Positions 41,759 to 45,025 of a stretch of 45,025 nt of DNA are shown one piece after another. The notes below the pieces were generated by a model that was not told where the DNA came from, did not search any database, and saw only the letters and a list, made by a program, of their open reading frames with translations. The stretch lies in NCBI GenBank assembly GCA_964598845.1, contig CAZRDM010000017.1, positions 1 to 45,025 of the forward strand, read 5' to 3'. The translations under genes were made by a program, and so were the position numbers. Position 1 is the stretch's first letter. Each line of letters begins with the position of its first letter. The stretch comes from FEN-987 sp964598845. Lineage in GTDB: Archaea > Thermoproteota > Bathyarchaeia > 40CM-2-53-6.

Positions 41759-43917
41759 AAGAGCTTGTTTCTGTCGAGCATAAGGTCGGTTTCGAGGTAT
41801 CTGCGGCCGCGCATCTTCTTTATCACAATGAACCGTCGACTTCTCTCTGCAAGTTCCTTCTCGTAGATTTGGATCACGCCATCGAAAAGATCGATGATGG
41901 GCTGTGTCTCCTCCTTCGGGGTGCTTAGAGGATTCAGTGTTGCTAGGATTGTGAATTTCTCAATTTTGCGTTTCCCGATGAGGTCGGACAGCCATCTAAG
42001 GGTCGTTAATGACTTGTGGCGCAAAAGGATGTCTGAGATCATGTCTAATACCATGATTTTGTTCGCCTCAGGGGCAATGTGCGTGTCCTTCAAGGCAACG
42101 CCTAGTGAAATGCTAAACTCGCTGAGGTTCCCCGTTCCCGGAACCTTAAACAAGTTTCCATGTTCCGACTTGATCTTGTCGGCCTGCTCCGAGAACGCGT
42201 AGAAGTCCTTCGAATATTCCCCAACTAGTTCCTGCGTCGTGCTGATGTCATTTGAGACGTAGAACACTGGCCTACTCGTTGAGATGCATGACTTGATAAT
42301 CCTCCTTAGGAGGAGATCTCGTTCATCCCAAGATGCAGAGAGGATCAAGATTGAGTGGCCTTCAGGTAGGCCTCCCATCAGAAGTTGGTCAAGCTCCGCA
42401 TAGCCCGTGGAAATGCCTGGTTGCGGAGGCAGAGTTCGGGTCTCAACCAGAGGTTGCTCCAAACGCGATGTTGGAGTTGCCTTCTTTCTCCTCATGAGCA
42501 TGAAAGCCGCAACCACCGCGATGACAATTATGGCACCTACACCGCCGGCTATTGGAAGCATTGCGGTGCTCACCGTTTCCTGAGGGCCAACCGATGATGT
42601 AATCTGCTGAGTCGCCGTGTAAGGTGTGCTTGCTGCGATTACTCCAGTCTGGTTCAGGGAGAAGGAGGAAGTGAACGCTTCGAGCCGGTTGTTTCTGCAG
42701 TCGTTCCAGGCAACGTGTATCACTCCGTTTGCGTCGGTAGCGACTCCTATGTAGTTTCCGATGTAAGTGGGGTCAGGCAGCTGGTTCGCATTGGAGCCGA
42801 CGTCTGAGATCATCGCGTTTCGGGCGAAAGTCTTTCCATGATCCAGTGAAACAGTATAGTAGACACGGTAAGCAACATTACTCGGATCGTCTCGCCTATC
42901 CAGGAAGACGATGTGAACTGTGCCGTCCCTTGCTGTGGCAATCGCAGGTTGGAACTGGTCCTTGCCGTTTTGCTTAGGATCATCGTTCAGTCTTCTCGGT
43001 GCTGACCAAGTCGCGCCATGGTCAGTTGACATCACAAAGAAAATGTCTGCGTCACCATTGCGGTTATCCGCCCACGTCACATAGAGGAAACCGGTTCTTG
43101 GATCAACCGCCGCTGCTGCGATGGACCATGCGGGGAATTGTGTTCCCGGTAACCCGCCATGACCTTCGCGGCGACCCGGAAGCGGACCTATCGCCGATGC
43201 CACGGTCGTAGGTTGAGAGAATGACTCTCCGCCATCAGCGGATACGATCATGTTGATGGGTGAGGGTTTAGTGTAGAGGTTTACCCAGAAAACGTAGAGC
43301 TCGCCAGATGGACCGACAACGGCGTACGGCATCAGTCCAGCAAGGGGGTACCCCCGTACGATCGCTCGAGGAGATGTGAAATGTGCTCCGTCACTTGACG
43401 TTGACAGCGTTATGTTCGTAGCGATCTCATTACCCAAGTTGTCATGGTCAAGGTTAGTCCACACAGCATACACGCGTCCGGCCCATGAAGAATTGGACGT
43501 GTCAACTGCGAGCCATGGCTTATCCACCGTGATTGACCCATGGCTTGATCCTAAAACAATGTCAGGCAACCATGATTCCCCACCATCGGGGGAGGCAGAC
43601 GCGATCACCTCTTGGGCGGTGTGAGAAACCCCAGTGCCCGTCGTCCCAACGAAAAATAGTCTTCCGTTCTTGTCATATGCGACAACAGGTTCTCCACGTT
43701 CTGAAACGCCCTTCATGCTCCATGAGGCACCGCCGTCAGAGCTGGAATAGAGTGACCCGTCAGCAACTACAAGACTCAGAGGATTGCGAGGATCGATGGC
43801 AATTGCGACGTCAGAGGCTCCTTCACCAATCCGGATGTTAGGAACACTAGTGGACGAGAACGGAAAGCCAACCAAGAAAAACATAGTTGCCACGAAGAGG
43901 ATGACCGAAAGTCTCAA
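41755..43917 (-). CDS. Exported Asp-box beta-propeller joined by a membrane helix to a KaiC/RadA-like cytoplasmic domain
   Basis: 720 residues in three parts. (1) A signal-anchor-like N-terminus (LSVILFVATMFFLVGFPFSS) and a propeller of about 400 residues with sialidase-type Asp boxes: SSDGGASW, SPDGGESW, SADGGESF, STDHGATW, SLDHGKTF. Sialidase catalytic residues are not evident. (2) One membrane helix at about 452-472 (GGVGAIIVIAVVAAFMLM) followed by RRKK, placing the rest inside the cell. (3) A RecA/KaiC-like domain (about 497-720): ISTGYAELDQLLMGGLPEGH is the KaiC opening, but where the P-loop GxxxxGKT should be there is SASWDERD; a Walker B-like KIMVLDMISDILL and the final sheet survive. 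So nucleotide binding is doubtful. The architecture suggests a sensor or regulator. The start is TTG 43917, with a Shine-Dalgarno-like GGAAGTG about 9 bases upstream and a TATA element at about 43950. It stands alone. Confidence 0.8.
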   Translation of the reverse strand: MRLSVILFVATMFFLVGFPFSSTSVPNIRIGEGASDVAIAIDPRNPLSLVVADGSLYSSSDGGASWSMKGVSERGEPVVAYDKNGRLFFVGTTGTGVSHTAQEVIASASPDGGESWLPDIVLGSSHGSITVDKPWLAVDTSNSSWAGRVYAVWTNLDHDNLGNEIATNITLSTSSDGAHFTSPRAIVRGYPLAGLMPYAVVGPSGELYVFWVNLYTKPSPINMIVSADGGESFSQPTTVASAIGPLPGRREGHGGLPGTQFPAWSIAAAAVDPRTGFLYVTWADNRNGDADIFFVMSTDHGATWSAPRRLNDDPKQNGKDQFQPAIATARDGTVHIVFLDRRDDPSNVAYRVYYTVSLDHGKTFARNAMISDVGSNANQLPDPTYIGNYIGVATDANGVIHVAWNDCRNNRLEAFTSSFSLNQTGVIAASTPYTATQQITSSVGPQETVSTAMLPIAGGVGAIIVIAVVAAFMLMRRKKATPTSRLEQPLVETRTLPPQPGISTGYAELDQLLMGGLPEGHSILILSASWDERDLLLRRIIKSCISTSRPVFYVSNDISTTQELVGEYSKDFYAFSEQADKIKSEHGNLFKVPGTGNLSEFSISLGVALKDTHIAPEANKIMVLDMISDILLRHKSLTTLRWLSDLIGKRKIEKFTILATLNPLSTPKEETQPIIDLFDGVIQIYEKELAERSRRFIVIKKMRGRRYLETDLMLDRNKLF

Positions 43918-44320
43918 TTTCGATCACACTTCCTGAAGGATAGGAAGTGATATTTAGCATGACCTTGGCTTGCGCAGCAACTTCAAATCGATGCAGGTTT
44001 GGTGACCACTTCTCAGGGCGTGGGTTTGAGGCTGGGCTTTGGAGTTCGCTTCTTCTCTTCGACGACCTCTGAATGCTTCTGTAGAAAGCAATGAAAAAAG
44101 CGTACCCGTGAAACTTCCCCGCCGACTCTAGGAGACCTTCATTGTTAGACATGGATCGATCCATTGTCATTGTCTCACCTGACCTCCTAGGACTGAGCGT
44201 AGATGAAAATGATTCATCAACACATCAACAATAGCCGCACAGATGATGTCCTCCTGAGGGGACACACACATAGACTTGGAGAGTGAATGTTAAGTATTTC
44301 ATACGTTAGAAATAGCTTAC
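43918..44320. other. Divergent promoter region
   Basis: 403 bases between the 720-aa fusion (-) and the DUF3796 gene (+). It holds the TATA element of the fusion gene (GCTAAATATC, about 43949-43958, minus) and that of the DUF3796 gene (44290-44299). A short hairpin, GTCCTC-CTGA-GGGGAC (44247-44262), lies between. A minus-strand open frame overlapping here (43847-44170) is out of frame with the signal peptide of the fusion gene and is not thought real. Confidence 0.5.
44290..44299 (+). promoter_or_regulatory. TATA box for a leaderless transcript
   Basis: TTAAGTATTT is centred 26 bases before ATG 44321, so transcription is expected to begin at or next to the A of the start codon. No Shine-Dalgarno sequence precedes the ATG, as expected of a leaderless mRNA. 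Confidence 0.55.
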
Positions 44321-44674
44321 ATGGCGAAAGAGATGCGTAGGAACTTGATCGGTTACTTGGGTTTCCTGGGCTTCCTAGGCCTCTTGGGTTTCATTACGGA
44401 CAACCCCGGATTCTTTGGATTCTTCGGGTTCTTCGGCTTCTGGAGCTCGATGTGGGGCAGAGGCAGCGATGAGAGAGTGGATCAGAACGTTAACAGGGCC
44501 TGCAGGAATGCATTCGTATTCACTATGGTCGCGTCAGCACTCCTCTTCTCCTACATAGCGATTCTTCGAACTGCAGAAGCTTTCCAGCTGGCAATGTCAG
44601 TGGCAGTATTGTTTGCTGGTAGCTTGACGATATTCGTTGCATCATTCGTCTACTACGACAGGTTCAGTGCCTGA
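44321..44674 (+). CDS. DUF3796-like membrane protein with Phe-Gly repeats
   Basis: 117 residues. The N-terminal part is built of GFLGFLGLLGF and GFFGFFGFFGF repeats (about 13-41), then an acidic/basic loop (GRGSDERVDQNVNRACRNAF) and two helices (about 66-86 and 88-110). This matches DUF3796 proteins, which are usually encoded next to a small Xre-type regulator, as here. Probably leaderless. Function unknown; the pair may form a small membrane-linked regulatory module. Confidence 0.7.
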   Translation: MAKEMRRNLIGYLGFLGFLGLLGFITDNPGFFGFFGFFGFWSSMWGRGSDERVDQNVNRACRNAFVFTMVASALLFSYIAILRTAEAFQLAMSVAVLFAGSLTIFVASFVYYDRFSA

Positions 44675-44685
44675 GAGTCCTCGGC

Positions 44686-44889
44686 ATGAAGACGAAGATC
44701 AAAGAACTGAGGGAGAAGCGTAACCTCACACAAGAAGCTCTGGCTGAGAAAGTGGACGTCACAAGACAGACTATACTCTTCTTAGAGAAGGGAAAATACA
44801 ACCCGTCATTGAGACTAGCCTACAAGATTGCCAAAGTGCTGAACTCGAAGATCGAAGAGGTCTTCTCCTTTGAAGATGAGAGGCCTTAG
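44686..44889 (+). CDS. Small Xre-family transcriptional regulator
   Basis: 67 residues made of a single helix-turn-helix: IKELREKRNLTQEALAEKVD then VTRQTILFLEKGKYNPSLRL and AYKIAKVLNSKIEEVFSFED. This is the YozG-like compact regulator of the DUF3796 pair. ATG 44686, 11 bases after the DUF3796 stop, so co-transcribed. It probably autoregulates the pair. Confidence 0.92.
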   Translation: MKTKIKELREKRNLTQEALAEKVDVTRQTILFLEKGKYNPSLRLAYKIAKVLNSKIEEVFSFEDERP

Positions 44890-45025
44890 GAACTCGCGAA
44901 CAATCGCTTGAATTGATCATGTGGGCGTCGTAGTTTGAACCGTCGTCGGTCGTTCGCTTAGAGCATTTTGCGTGTGTGACTTTATGAAAGATGTTTCCTG
45001 TTGATGTCGGTTTAGGCTGGCTAGT
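44890..45025. other. Window end
   Basis: No gene seen. A TTTAGGCTGGC near 45011-45021 resembles half of the iron-box palindrome but lacks the second arm. Confidence 0.3.

Noticed and set aside
43847..44170. 107-codon minus-strand frame over the start of the 720-aa fusion gene
   Set aside because: It overlaps the signal peptide region in a different frame, and its residues show no domain; the promoter of the fusion gene lies inside it.
44247..44262. Hairpin GTCCTC-CTGA-GGGGAC considered as a terminator
   Set aside because: It lies between divergent promoters, where no transcript should end, and has no T-run.
1..45025. CRISPR arrays, insertion sequences, prophage or toxin-antitoxin loci
   Set aside because: No spaced repeat series, transposase, integrase, capsid or toxin signature was seen on either strand.

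Overview
The window is archaeal chromosomal DNA at roughly 50% G+C. The core genes that show this are a group II chaperonin (thermosome), a Hef-type helicase/XPF nuclease, a UPF0147 protein, an autoantigen-p27-type zinc ribbon protein, a family 5 uracil-DNA glycosylase, a geranylgeranyl-diphosphate-type prenyl synthase and a tetraether lipid synthase (Tes) homologue. TATA-like promoters, sparse Shine-Dalgarno sites and very heavy use of TTG start codons fit this. Many large exported proteins with carboxypeptidase-regulatory-like or CARDB-like domains, plus DUF4013, suggest a TACK-type or Thermoplasmata-like mesophile known from metagenomes, but the lineage cannot be fixed by reading alone. A run of exactly 100 N (2840-2939) marks a scaffold join.

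Layout. 1-2.8 kb: homoserine dehydrogenase (-) and Tes (+). 2.9-6.4 kb: scaffold gap, a decayed SRPBCC gene, ferritin, a small membrane protein and an aldehyde (probably P5C) dehydrogenase. 6.6-13.5 kb: M20 peptidase, a PPOX/F420 fragment, thermosome, a small surface protein, UDG family 5, a double zinc ribbon, a membrane protein, a TIM-barrel-like protein and a PduO adenosyltransferase. 13.5-24.7 kb is an envelope/export block: an ABC-2 transporter operon (ATPase plus two permeases), a 1262-aa and a 435-aa secreted membrane-anchored protein, a small membrane protein and a second ABC-2 ATPase/permease pair. 24.7-31.8 kb: UPF0147, p27 zinc ribbon, DUF4013, Hef, FTR1 iron permease, GGPP synthase and a VOC protein. 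31.8-38.3 kb: thymidylate kinase, then a tightly overlapping DUF4129-like/MoxR/DUF58 operon, a frameshifted alpha/beta hydrolase, a GNAT and a SpoIIM-family protein. 38.5-45 kb, more accessory: GT2 glycosyltransferase, SnoaL/DUF4440 protein, a methyltransferase bracketed by direct repeats, a 720-aa beta-propeller/TM/KaiC-like fusion and a DUF3796 plus Xre-regulator pair.

How it works together. Prenyl synthase and Tes supply and join archaeal lipid chains. Ferritin (storage) and FTR1 (uptake) both carry a TTAGGC-N2-GCCTAA-like palindrome. It lies on the expected transcription start of FTR1 and upstream of the TATA box of ferritin, the geometry expected of an iron-sensing DtxR/IdeR-type regulator that represses uptake and activates storage. 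The MoxR/DUF58/SpoIIM set is a classic but poorly understood membrane-complex cluster. The most novel-looking gene is the 720-aa fusion: an exported Asp-box propeller joined through one membrane helix to a cytoplasmic KaiC/RadA-like domain whose P-loop is lost.

At least three genes are visibly decaying (SRPBCC, PPOX, alpha/beta hydrolase), and several short coding or tRNA-like remnants sit in intergenic stretches. No CRISPR array, intact tRNA, rRNA or insertion sequence was seen.
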